From: Paracoccus aurantiacus
Lineage (GTDB): Bacteria; Pseudomonadota; Alphaproteobacteria; Rhodobacterales; Rhodobacteraceae
Assembly (NCBI RefSeq): GCF_007993065.1
Contig: NZ_VOPL01000005.1
Span: forward strand, 62,001 to 126,000
DNA: 64,000 bases
Direction: 5' to 3'
The notes beneath the pieces are model-generated. The model searched no databases. It worked only from the letters and a program-made list of their open reading frames with translations, and had not been told where the DNA came from. Below, piece after piece: positions 9,123 through 17,304 of the stretch. Each line of letters opens with the position of its first letter. Positions within the stretch are counted from its first letter, which is position 1. Position numbers and translations under genes: made by a program.

Positions 9123-10286
9123 TCAGCCGCCCGCCCGCACCGCGCTGAGGATTGTCAGGTCCTCTCGCGTCGGGATCACCAGCACCTGCACGCCGCTTTC
9201 GCTGTCAGAGATGATCGGCTCTCCCTGATCGTTTGCGGCAGTGTCCAGACGAATGCCCATCCAGCCCATTTCCGCGCAGATGGCGTCGCGGATTGCGGCT
9301 GCGTTCTCACCGATCCCCGCCGTAAAGACCAGTGTCTCCAGCCCGCCAAGCATCGCCGCGAGTTCGGCGATGCCGCGCCTGACCGATTGCACGAAATAGG
9401 CGGCAGCCTCGGCGGCCTCCGGTGCGGAACTGGCCAGAAGCGTGCGCATGTCGCTTGATGTGCCAGACAGACCCAGCAGGCCAGAGCGGCGATACAGCAT
9501 GTCGGACAGCTCGGCGCTGCTCATGCCCTGATCCATCAGATACAGCAGAACGCCCGGATCGATATTGCCGCAGCGCGTGCCCATGGCAAGGCCGTCAAGC
9601 GCCGAGAAGCCCATGCTGGTCGCGACCGATCTGCCATCCCGCATTGCGCAAAGCGATGCCCCGTTGCCCAGATGCGCCACGATGACCCGACCCTGAGAGA
9701 GATCGGGATGCCGATCCCGCAAGGCGTTTGCGATATAGTCATAGCTTAGCCCGTGAAATCCATAGCGGCGGATACCGGCGTCGAAATGCTCGCGGGGAAT
9801 GGCATAAAGCTCGTTCAACCGCGGCATGCTGCGGTGAAAGGCAGTGTCGAAACAGGCGATATGGCGTGCGTCCGGGAACGCCGCGCGGGCGGCCCGGATT
9901 CCGGCCAGACAATGCGGCTGGTGCAGCGGCGCCAGCGGTGTCAGCGCCATCAGCTTTTCCTCGACCGCGTCGTCGATAAGCACGGGTGCAGCGAATTCGG
10001 GGCCGCCATGCACGACGCGATGACCGACGGATTTGATCGTGTGATCGGGATAATGCTTCGCCATCGCGCGGATCGCGACCATCAGGGCCTCGCCATGATC
10101 GGCAACGCTGCCCGGCGCGCCCGCAGGAAGCGGCTGGCCCGATGCGTCCTTCAGCGCGATTTCGGCCTCGCCCGCGCCGATCCGGTCGATCAGGCCGCTC
10201 ACCTCTGGCGTGTCATCCTCGTCGATATAGATCGCGAATTTCAGCGAGGACGAGCCTGCGTTGAGGATCAGCGTCTCGCCGCTCAT
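9123..10286 (-). CDS. ackA: acetate kinase
   Basis: Interconverts acetate plus ATP and acetyl-phosphate plus ADP. The 387-residue protein shows ILNAGSSSLKFAI at residues 6-18, the HRVVHGG motif, CFDTAFH, RRYGFHGLS and the HLGNGAS nucleotide-binding segment, all diagnostic of the acetokinase family. It overlaps the upstream maoC-pta gene by four bases (ATGA), so the acetyl-CoA to acetyl-phosphate to acetate steps are co-expressed. A propionate or butyrate kinase role is possible given the unusual fused partner. Confidence 0.95.
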   Translation of the reverse strand: MSGETLILNAGSSSLKFAIYIDEDDTPEVSGLIDRIGAGEAEIALKDASGQPLPAGAPGSVADHGEALMVAIRAMAKHYPDHTIKSVGHRVVHGGPEFAAPVLIDDAVEEKLMALTPLAPLHQPHCLAGIRAARAAFPDARHIACFDTAFHRSMPRLNELYAIPREHFDAGIRRYGFHGLSYDYIANALRDRHPDLSQGRVIVAHLGNGASLCAMRDGRSVATSMGFSALDGLAMGTRCGNIDPGVLLYLMDQGMSSAELSDMLYRRSGLLGLSGTSSDMRTLLASSAPEAAEAAAYFVQSVRRGIAELAAMLGGLETLVFTAGIGENAAAIRDAICAEMGWMGIRLDTAANDQGEPIISDSESGVQVLVIPTREDLTILSAVRAGG

Positions 10287-11665
10287 ACCGGGTTCCGCTG
10301 GTGAAAATGATGGATCGCCGCGACGGCGGCAGAGGCAAGGCGCGACATCGAGCCGTCAGAGCGCGAGTTCAGGATAACCGGAACCTTTGCACCCACGACA
10401 ATCCCCGCGGCTTCGGCATGGCTGATATAGGCAAGCTGCTTGGCCAGCATATTGCCTGCGTCGATCCCCGGTACGACAAGGATATTCGCGCGGCCCGCAA
10501 CCTCGCCCGCCAGACCCTTGGTGCGCGCTGCGCCCATGTCCACGGCATTGTCCATCGCAAGCGGCCCATCGACCGCGCCGCCCCTGATCTGCCCGCGCTC
10601 GGCCATTTTCGACAGCAAAGCCGCATCGACCGAGGACTGGATTTCAGGGTTCACTGTTTCCACCGCAGACAGGATCCCAGCACGCGGCGTCAGCCCTAGC
10701 GATGTGGCCAGGTCGATTGCGTTCTGGGTAATGTCCGTCTTCGTTTTCAGGTCCGGCGCGATATTGATGGCGGCATCCGTGACCAGCAGCGGCTCTGGCT
10801 CGCCCGGCACGTCCATGACGAAGACATGCGTGAACCGCCGCCCGGTGCGCAGCCCGCGATCCTTGTCGATCATGGCGCGCAGCAGGTCGTCAGTGTGGAG
10901 GTGCCCCTTCATGACGGCACTCGCCCGGCCCTCTTGAACCAATGCGCAGGCGCGGATCGCGGCCTCGCTGTCGGTGGCCTCATCCACGATTTCGAAACCG
11001 GAAATGTCGCGCCCGATACGTGCCGCTGCGTCTGTGATCGCGGCGGCGCGCCCGATCAGGACCGGGGTGATGATCCCCTCGTCAGCGGCCAGAAGGGCGC
11101 CGCGAAGCGCCTCGTCCTCGGTCGGGCAGACGACAGCGGTGACCAGTTCCGGCAGGGGCGCGGCCTGTTCGATCAGTCGTTCGAAATGCCGGTGACGCTG
11201 CACGATCAGGCCGGGGACATGAACATCCTCGGCACTGAATTTGCGCTGCGGGGGGATGACCTCTGCGGCGCCTTCTACGATCAGGCTGTCGTCCGCTTCA
11301 CGGAGAACCTCGGTGCGCAACACCACGATGTCATCGGCGCGGATATCGGTCACGGTAACACGGGCAAGAAGTTCGTCGCCTGCGCGCGCGCGGCCCAGAA
11401 AATTCAGGCTCTGGCCGCGGTAAAGCGTCCCCGGTCCCGGCAAAAGAGAGCCGAGGACACCGGAAATCAGGCTCGCGACAAACATGCTGGGCGCGATTTC
11501 GTCGGGGCGGCCATCGCCGTCAGTGTCGAAGCCGGGCAGATGCGCGGGGTTATGGTTGCCAGATGCCGATGCAAAGACCAGCAGGTCGTCCATCGTGACC
11601 AGTCGCCGCAATTCGGCGCTGTCGCCGATCTTCAGCTCATCCAAGGTTCTGTTTTCGACGCGCAT
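10283..11665 (-). CDS. MaoC-like hydratase / phosphate acetyl- or butyryltransferase fusion
   Basis: Two-domain enzyme of 460 residues. The N-terminal 140 residues form a MaoC-type hot-dog domain (ASASGNHNPAH with the expected Asn and His, then SGVLGSLLPGPGT). The C-terminal 300 residues match phosphate acetyl/butyryltransferase (MKGHLHTDDLLRA, LVTDAAINI, DGPLAMDNAVD). The second domain should move an acyl group between CoA and phosphate; the acetate kinase downstream uses the acyl-phosphate. The role of the hydratase-like domain is unproven. The ATG at 11665 is chosen because it begins the conserved MRVENRTLDEL; 22 further codons are open upstream. The gene end overlaps ackA. Confidence 0.88.
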   Translation of the reverse strand: MRVENRTLDELKIGDSAELRRLVTMDDLLVFASASGNHNPAHLPGFDTDGDGRPDEIAPSMFVASLISGVLGSLLPGPGTLYRGQSLNFLGRARAGDELLARVTVTDIRADDIVVLRTEVLREADDSLIVEGAAEVIPPQRKFSAEDVHVPGLIVQRHRHFERLIEQAAPLPELVTAVVCPTEDEALRGALLAADEGIITPVLIGRAAAITDAAARIGRDISGFEIVDEATDSEAAIRACALVQEGRASAVMKGHLHTDDLLRAMIDKDRGLRTGRRFTHVFVMDVPGEPEPLLVTDAAINIAPDLKTKTDITQNAIDLATSLGLTPRAGILSAVETVNPEIQSSVDAALLSKMAERGQIRGGAVDGPLAMDNAVDMGAARTKGLAGEVAGRANILVVPGIDAGNMLAKQLAYISHAEAAGIVVGAKVPVILNSRSDGSMSRLASAAVAAIHHFHQRNPV

Positions 11666-11749
11666 ACCCGATACCCTACCTGCCAGATTGTCTGCGCCAG
11701 AAGTTGTGCGGGCAGGGCGCGGCGGGGTCAAGCTAGTGATGCGGTCATG

Positions 11750-11778
11750 AAAAACCGGCCTGCGCGGACGCGGCCGGT
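11750..11778 (-). terminator. rho-independent terminator after the L,D-transpeptidase gene
   Basis: On the minus strand a 7-bp stem (11772-11778 with 11754-11760) encloses a GC-rich loop and is followed by five T (11754-11750). It lies 37 bases past the stop at 11816 and before the maoC-pta start, separating the two genes. Confidence 0.8.
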
Positions 11779-11815
11779 ATCTGTCTGGGTGATCTGTCTG
11801 AGCGGGGCGATGGGC

Positions 11816-12358
11816 TCAGGGGTTGATGACCACCGGCACGCCACCTTGCAGCATGGCATAGATTTCTTCGATCTCGCTGTCCTCGACCGCAATGCAGCCG
11901 GCGGTCCAGTCGTCCTTCTTCTTCGACTTCGCGATTGCCCCTTCGCGCCCACGTCCGTGGATGAAGATATCGCCACCCGGTCTAAGGCCGACGGAGAGCG
12001 CGCGCGCGGTATCCTGCACATTGGGATAGCTGACGCCGACCGACAGGTGATAGGTGCTGCGCGGGTTGAAGCGGTCGATGAAATAGATGCCTTCGGGCGT
12101 TTTCCCGTCGCCTTCGAACTGCTTGGCCCCGATTGGCTGATTGCCCAACCCGACCTTGTAGGACCGCAGGATCGTCGTGCCCGACAGCAGATACATCATG
12201 CGGTCAGACTTGTTGATGACCACCTGCGTCACAGGCGGCCCGCTATAGCTGAGGAAACGCGGCGGTGCCGTAGCACCTGGCGCGCTGTCTCCGCCGCCGC
12301 AGGCTGCAAGGAAAGCCACGATAGTCAGGGCGAGAAACGCCCGAAATGTCCGAATCAT
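11816..12358 (-). CDS. L,D-transpeptidase (YkuD) lipoprotein
   Basis: Predicted periplasmic L,D-transpeptidase that would crosslink peptidoglycan or attach proteins to it. The 180-residue protein begins with a lipoprotein signal (lipobox LAAC, Cys20). The YkuD catalytic region is intact: His134-Gly and the TAGC motif with Cys155. The N-terminal part contains the KSDRMMYLLSG strand and the GxxxxGAK segment common in the family. ATG at 12358 is favoured over GTG at 12361 because GAGG lies five bases upstream of it. It lies alone between the phosphate transporter and a clear terminator. Confidence 0.88.
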   Translation of the reverse strand: MIRTFRAFLALTIVAFLAACGGGDSAPGATAPPRFLSYSGPPVTQVVINKSDRMMYLLSGTTILRSYKVGLGNQPIGAKQFEGDGKTPEGIYFIDRFNPRSTYHLSVGVSYPNVQDTARALSVGLRPGGDIFIHGRGREGAIAKSKKKDDWTAGCIAVEDSEIEEIYAMLQGGVPVVINP

Positions 12359-12438
12359 CACTGCCTCGTCACGCTGTTTGCCGCGTTGATGACATATGAA
12401 CTAGCATGTTCGGCGGATTCTCGCCAGAAACATTCGGA

Positions 12439-13872
12439 TCAACCGGCGAGCGAAAATACGGCATAGGACGCCGCTGCCACGCATCCGGAACCCGGTACGG
12501 TGACGGCCCATGCCGCCAGCGTTGTCCAGACATGGCTGCGACGCACAAGGCGGCGGCGGCGCTGTTCTTCTGGTGGCAACGACTTGCGGGTCTTCTTGCG
12601 GGCGCGGTCCTCCCATTCACGATAGAAGCCGACACCGAATATGCCGCCGACCGCGCAATGTGTGGTCGAAACGGGCAAGCCCGCAGCCGAACATGCCAGC
12701 ACCGTCGCCGCAGCCGCGAGCGAGGCGCAAAAGGCGCGCACCGGGTTAAGCCGCGTCACCGAGCTGCCGACCATCCTGACAAGCCTGCGTCCGAAGATCA
12801 GTGAACCCGCCGCAACGCTGAGCCCCGAAAGGCCGAGTACCCAAAGCGGCAGGGCGCTGGCGTCGATATCGCTGAGCATCACGGAAAGCGGGCCGGCCAC
12901 ATTGGCAACATCATTCGCACCATGCGCGAAGCCCGACAGGATCGCCGTGGCAATCAGCGGGACAGATAACAGGTTTTTCAGCGCCAGGTCTTCGGGCCGC
13001 TCTGCGGCGATCTGCCGGTCAAGCTGCGCCCGCGCGATCACGAAGGCAATGATCCCCAGCGACAGGCATGCAGCGAAGGCCCCGATCGGCGGCATTTGAT
13101 GGGCAGTAAGCGTCAGCAGGTATAGCGCGAAGATCGTCGCCGTCGCACCGATCAGCGAAGGCAGCCACAGGCGGGCTGAGCGACGCGGATCAGCCGCGAA
13201 ATGCACCCGCCAGCGCAGCAGCCCCAGCAGCGCCGCCGCCAGCATCGCCGAGGCAACCGGCGCGATCATCCAGCCAAGCGCGATGCCTGCAACCACCTGC
13301 CAATCTATTGCCGCGGTGCCAAGCCCGGCCATGCCTGCACCCGCCACCGCTCCGATGACGCTATGCGTGGTCGAGACGGGCGCGCGCGCCCAGTTTGCAA
13401 GCGTGATCCAGATGCCCGCGCCCACAAGTGCTGCCGCCATGATCCGCCCCGGATGTGCGTCCGGCGCGATGCGCCCAAGCGCGAGGATGTCGCGCGCAAT
13501 CGTCTGTGTCACCGTGTCCCCTGCCAGCAACGCCCCGGCAAGCTGCGCAGCGGCCACCAGCGCAAGGCCCAGCCCGACCGGCAGCGTCCGCGCGCCGATT
13601 GCCGCCCCGGCAGAGTTGGCGACATCGTTCGCACCGATATTCAGGCCGAGGTAAAGCGCCACGGAAAAGCCTGCGATCAGGGCCGCATGACCCGGCATGC
13701 TCATGCCCGCGAAAGCAGCGATCATGATGACGCTCAGCACCATGCCCATCAGAAGGCCCATGCGACGCAATGGCCTCGACGCCACGCGGCCCGCCCCCTC
13801 GGCATGGCCGAGGCGGTCAAGATCCTTGTCGAGAATACGAAAATCGCGGCCCTGCTGCATGGGCCGAAACAT
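12439..13872 (-). CDS. pit: inorganic phosphate transporter, PiT family
   Basis: Ion-coupled uptake of inorganic phosphate through the inner membrane. The 477-residue protein has a basic N-terminus, about ten hydrophobic segments and both internally repeated PiT signatures: GANDVANSAGAAIGARTLP near residue 80 and GFAHGANDVANVAGPL in the second half, plus two PVSTTH motifs. A basic cytoplasmic stretch (ARKKTRKSLPPEEQRRRR) lies near the C-terminus. No phoU-like gene is adjacent, and no Pho box was recognised. Confidence 0.93.
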   Translation of the reverse strand: MFRPMQQGRDFRILDKDLDRLGHAEGAGRVASRPLRRMGLLMGMVLSVIMIAAFAGMSMPGHAALIAGFSVALYLGLNIGANDVANSAGAAIGARTLPVGLGLALVAAAQLAGALLAGDTVTQTIARDILALGRIAPDAHPGRIMAAALVGAGIWITLANWARAPVSTTHSVIGAVAGAGMAGLGTAAIDWQVVAGIALGWMIAPVASAMLAAALLGLLRWRVHFAADPRRSARLWLPSLIGATATIFALYLLTLTAHQMPPIGAFAACLSLGIIAFVIARAQLDRQIAAERPEDLALKNLLSVPLIATAILSGFAHGANDVANVAGPLSVMLSDIDASALPLWVLGLSGLSVAAGSLIFGRRLVRMVGSSVTRLNPVRAFCASLAAAATVLACSAAGLPVSTTHCAVGGIFGVGFYREWEDRARKKTRKSLPPEEQRRRRLVRRSHVWTTLAAWAVTVPGSGCVAAASYAVFSLAG

Positions 13873-13935
13873 AGGTCATTGCCACGTTACGACAAGCGCA
13901 ATTCTTTTCGCGCGGCGACCTGCCGGACGGCGCTG

Positions 13936-14409
13936 TCAGCCTTTCTTGCCGGGCTTTGCCTCGCCTTCCAGCCTGCCGATAAGCGCCTTCAGCCCATCCT
14001 CGTCGACCAGTTCCGCTGCCTTGGCAGCAGAGAACCACTTGCGCTGGCGCTGGCGATGTTCTGGATAGTCGCGCACCAGCGAGGTGACGCGGACCATATG
14101 CACCTGCGCAATGACCGGCTGGCTGATGCCGCCGGGCAGTCGCTTCAGATAGCTGTATTCGCCAAAGGCGACCTCATCGACCTTGCCGCGTACGCCGGCC
14201 TCTTCCCAGGCTTCCTGAAGCGCTGCGCCGGCGGCACTGCGCCCGGTCATCGGCCAGCCCTTCGGAATGATCCAGCGCTTTGTGCCCCGGCTGGTTATCA
14301 GCAGCACCTTGCCGGTTTCGGCGCTGACACACAAAGCGGCCACCTGTAATGCGGGGGGGCGTCGCCCAAGAGCCTTGCCGAGCGCGCCGCGAAGCAGATC
14401 ATTCATCAT
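13936..14409 (-). CDS. Nudix hydrolase
   Basis: Small (157 aa) predicted diphosphate hydrolase. The Nudix box starts at GWPMTGRS and ends QEAWEEAGV, keeping the metal-binding EE but with Arg and Gln at two usually acidic or basic positions. This variant (GWP...AWEEAGV) is common in alphaproteobacterial Nudix proteins resembling diphosphoinositol-polyphosphate or dinucleoside-polyphosphate hydrolases. The preceding WIIPKGWP segment fits that subgroup. The true substrate cannot be read from sequence. Its start overlaps the end of arfB by 11 bases, so they are probably co-transcribed; a second in-frame ATG is at 14406. Confidence 0.85.
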   Translation of the reverse strand: MMNDLLRGALGKALGRRPPALQVAALCVSAETGKVLLITSRGTKRWIIPKGWPMTGRSAAGAALQEAWEEAGVRGKVDEVAFGEYSYLKRLPGGISQPVIAQVHMVRVTSLVRDYPEHRQRQRKWFSAAKAAELVDEDGLKALIGRLEGEAKPGKKG

Positions 14410-14824
14410 GCGTATCTACCCGCCCGCGCAAAGCCTTGACGTTTCCACGCACCGACTTCGCTTTCAGCCGCCGGCGCTGGCTGCCAAGTGTCGGTCGCGT
14501 CGCGATACGACGTTTTGGCGCCACCGTTGCACGCCGGATAAGATCGGCCATCCTGTCGCGTGCGAGTTCACGGTTGCGGGCCTGACTGCGCGTTTCCTGC
14601 GCCAGGATCACGACCGCCCCGTCCGAGGTCCATCGCCGCCCGGCCAGGCGCTGAAGGCGTCGCTTCACGGGATCGGGCAGATTCGGCGAACGCGCGGCCT
14701 CGAAGCGCAGTTCGACCGCGGTTTCGACCTTGTTCACGTTCTGGCCACCCGGTCCCTGCGACCTGGTAAAGCTTTCCAGAAGCTCCCATTCCTCGATGGT
14801 GATGTGATCGTTAATGCGTAACAT
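14399..14824 (-). CDS. arfB: alternative ribosome-rescue factor / peptidyl-tRNA hydrolase ArfB
   Basis: Releases peptidyl-tRNA from ribosomes stalled on truncated mRNA. The 141-residue protein has the release-factor catalytic motif with GGQ at residues 26-28 (SQGPGGQNVNK) and a lysine/arginine-rich C-terminal tail (about residues 95-141) that in ArfB/YaeJ inserts into the empty mRNA channel. Its length matches E. coli YaeJ (about 140), far shorter than RF1/RF2. ATG at 14824 is chosen from the family N-terminus; 21 further open codons upstream include no similar start. It overlaps the downstream Nudix gene. Confidence 0.92.
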   Translation of the reverse strand: MLRINDHITIEEWELLESFTRSQGPGGQNVNKVETAVELRFEAARSPNLPDPVKRRLQRLAGRRWTSDGAVVILAQETRSQARNRELARDRMADLIRRATVAPKRRIATRPTLGSQRRRLKAKSVRGNVKALRGRVDTHDE

Positions 14825-15085
14825 AATCGCTATGAACCCGGTAATTCCGCCACAATATAGGTTCGTGAGACTGGCCGAAAAAGGCATGGGGGCAAAGCGT
14901 TTTCATCGACCGATCAAAGCACCGATCTGAAACAGGCGCATGACAATTCGCGTGTTCCGCGTTCGCGGACCGGACAAAGCTTGCGATCCCATGACAAATT
15001 GACGCTGCGGCAGAGTGGCAGACAGGGCTTTTCAAGCCCTCATGTTTCGGGCAATCGTCGCCGGGTGCACGGAGGAAACAACGTG
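14825..15085. other. divergent intergenic region between arfB and the efflux operon
   Basis: About 260 bases with no coding signal. It holds a perfect 6-2-6 inverted repeat at 14956-14969, a TTGACG hexamer at 14999-15004 that could be a -35 element, and a 7-bp hairpin with a 3-base loop at 15024-15040 in the predicted leader of the efflux operon. GGAGG at 15071-15075 is the ribosome-binding site. No regulator gene is adjacent. Confidence 0.5.
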
Positions 15086-16156
15086 ATGTACGGCTTGGCC
15101 GTCGGTTTGAGATGTGGCGCGGTATTTATTTATCTCGTGCTTTTGGGGGTGGTGCCAGCACGCGCCGACCAGCCCCTGCCTGTCGAGTTCATCGAGGTTG
15201 CGCCGCGCGGCAGCGATCTGGAAATCGAATTGACGGGGACGCTGGAAGCGCTCGACACGGTCGAACTTGGCTTTCGGGAAGGCGGGCGCGTCACCGAAAT
15301 CCTCGTCAGCGAGGGCGACCATTTCGCGAAGAACCAGGTGCTGGGCCGTATCGACCCGCTGCAGTTGCAACAGGCGCTGAACGTGGCAAGCGCGTCTCTG
15401 GACGCAGCACGCGCGACCGAGGATCAGGCCCGACAGGCGGCCGAGCGCGCGCAGGCCATGCTGGATCGCGGTGTCGGCACCCGCGCCGCCCGTGACACCG
15501 CCCGTCAGGAGCTTAGCGCGGCCGAGACAGAGGCCCAGCAGGCGCAAAGCACATTGGATCAAGCCCGCCGTTCGGTCGAGAACACCGAATTGCGCGCGCC
15601 GTTCGACGGTGTCGTGACTTCGCGCACGGGTGAGCCGGGCCAGGTTGTGGGCGCGGCGCAGTCGGTTTTGTCGCTGGCCGCGAATGACGGTGTCGAGGCC
15701 GTGTTCATGACCCCAGATCTCGTGTTCCTCAACGACGCGATGGGCGAGAGCATCGCGCTCTCGACGCTGGACATTGCCGCGCCGCCAATGACTGGCACCG
15801 TGACGGAAATCTCTCCCCTGGTCGATCCGACGACCGGTTCTGTCCGGGTGCGCGCCAAAGTCTCAGAAGTTCCCGGAGAGCTGGACCTGCTTGGCGCATC
15901 TGTTCGTGGGCGCCTGAAGCTGAGCACAGGCGAGGCCTTTGAAATTCCGTGGACCGCCCTGACGTCGGGTGAAGGTGCGCCCTCGGTCTGGGTTGTCCGG
16001 GACGGCAAGGCGGAACTGCGAGCAGTCGAGATCGAGCGTTTCGACGATGAAAGCGTGCTTCTGTCAGGCGGGGTCGAGGCTGGCGAAGTCGTGGTCGGGG
16101 CGGGGTCGCAAAAGCTCTATCCCGGTCGCCCGGTTGTGGCTGGGGATAAGTCATGA
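15086..16156 (+). CDS. RND efflux periplasmic adaptor subunit (first of two)
   Basis: Membrane-fusion protein linking an inner-membrane RND pump to an outer-membrane channel. Expected layout: signal peptide ending near PARA, a lipoyl half (ELGFREGGRVTEILVSEGD), an Ala/Gln-rich coiled-coil hairpin (roughly residues 95-175), the second lipoyl half (LRAPFDGVVTSRTGEPGQVV) and beta-barrel domains. ATG at 15086 is used; GTG at 15083 is closer to the ideal distance from GGAGG (15071-15075). It overlaps the second adaptor gene by four bases (ATGA), giving an adaptor-adaptor-pump operon. Confidence 0.9.
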   Translation: MYGLAVGLRCGAVFIYLVLLGVVPARADQPLPVEFIEVAPRGSDLEIELTGTLEALDTVELGFREGGRVTEILVSEGDHFAKNQVLGRIDPLQLQQALNVASASLDAARATEDQARQAAERAQAMLDRGVGTRAARDTARQELSAAETEAQQAQSTLDQARRSVENTELRAPFDGVVTSRTGEPGQVVGAAQSVLSLAANDGVEAVFMTPDLVFLNDAMGESIALSTLDIAAPPMTGTVTEISPLVDPTTGSVRVRAKVSEVPGELDLLGASVRGRLKLSTGEAFEIPWTALTSGEGAPSVWVVRDGKAELRAVEIERFDDESVLLSGGVEAGEVVVGAGSQKLYPGRPVVAGDKS

Positions 16157-17304
16157 CTTTGTCCTTCAGGGTTGCCTGCCCCGCGTCGGTCGGCGTGGCA
16201 TCGCATATCACGCGGCTTCTCGGCATCGCGGCGCTTACGCTTTGCGTTTCACTGCCTGCCGCCGCTATCGAGCTTCCATGGACCGCCAAGCAAGAGGAGG
16301 CGCCGGAGCTTCCGCCGCGACCCGTCGTGACCGCAATCGCCAGCGATCTGCCATCGGCGCTGCGCAGTTTCCCCGGCGTCGTCGAGGCCGGCACCGAGGT
16401 CGAGCTTGGCTTTCAGACGCTGGGACGGCTGTCGATGCGACCTGTGGATGTCGGCGACGACGTGGAAACCGGCGATCTGCTGGCGGAACTGACGCCCGAC
16501 GATCTGCAGGACAATGTTCGCGCCGCGCGTTCGGCCGTTGATGCGGCCGAAGTGACGCTGGAAACGGCGCAGGCGACGGCCGAGAGGACACGCGATCTGG
16601 CAAAGCGGAGTGTCGCGACCCGTGCGCAGCTTGAACAGGCCGAGCGCGGCCTGAAGGCCGCCGAAGCCGGTCTGGCGCAGGCGCAATCGGAACTTGCGCG
16701 GGCTGAAGACGCCGAAGGTTTTGCGCGGCTGCTCGCGCCGTTCAGCGGGGTGATTTCGGCCGTGTCCGAAACGCCCGGCGCGGTTGTCAGTGCCGGCACC
16801 CCCATCGTGACACTTTCCGATGTCAACACGCGCGAGGCCGTGATCGACCTTCCCGAGGCGGTACTGTCGGCCATGCCGGTCGGCACGGATGTCGATATCT
16901 GGCTGGAATCCGACGACCGGACCCGCAGCACCGGTCAGATCATACGTATCGAGGCGGTTGCCGACGCTGCCACGCGCACGCGACGCGTTCACATGTCGAT
17001 GGACAATCCCGACAACTTCCGCCTTGGCTCGCTGATCCGCGCGCAACGCGGTGGCGAACGTGACATGCTGCTGGCGCTGCCGGACAGTGCTATCGCCGGA
17101 ACGAAGGAAGATCCCCGCATCTGGATCGTGTCCCGCCAGCCCGATGGCAGCGCGACGGTGGAACTCAGGCCGGTCACGATCGGGCTGCGCGTGAACGGTC
17201 TTGCCGCTGTCGCATCTGGTCTGAAGGTGGGTGAAGAAGTAGTGGTGCGCGGCGTCCATTCGCTGAAGGACGGGCAGGCCGTGGGCGAAAGGGTCGAGCC
17301 GTGA
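16153..17304 (+). CDS. RND efflux periplasmic adaptor subunit (second of two)
   Basis: A second membrane-fusion protein, 383 residues, clearly different from its upstream neighbour. A long signal peptide ends near LPAAA; the lipoyl halves are ELGFQTLGRLSMRPVDVGDDV and LLAPFSGVISAVSETPGAVV, separated by an Ala/Glu/Gln-rich coiled coil (about residues 120-185). Two different adaptors with one pump recall TriABC of Pseudomonas aeruginosa, where both adaptors are needed. It is coupled at both ends: ATGA with the first adaptor and TGATG with the pump. Confidence 0.9.
   Translation: MTLSFRVACPASVGVASHITRLLGIAALTLCVSLPAAAIELPWTAKQEEAPELPPRPVVTAIASDLPSALRSFPGVVEAGTEVELGFQTLGRLSMRPVDVGDDVETGDLLAELTPDDLQDNVRAARSAVDAAEVTLETAQATAERTRDLAKRSVATRAQLEQAERGLKAAEAGLAQAQSELARAEDAEGFARLLAPFSGVISAVSETPGAVVSAGTPIVTLSDVNTREAVIDLPEAVLSAMPVGTDVDIWLESDDRTRSTGQIIRIEAVADAATRTRRVHMSMDNPDNFRLGSLIRAQRGGERDMLLALPDSAIAGTKEDPRIWIVSRQPDGSATVELRPVTIGLRVNGLAAVASGLKVGEEVVVRGVHSLKDGQAVGERVEP

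Noticed and set aside
10826..12466. Open frame of about 546 codons spanning the antisense of maoC-pta and the L,D-transpeptidase
   Set aside because: It crosses two well-supported genes and a terminator, and has no recognisable protein features.
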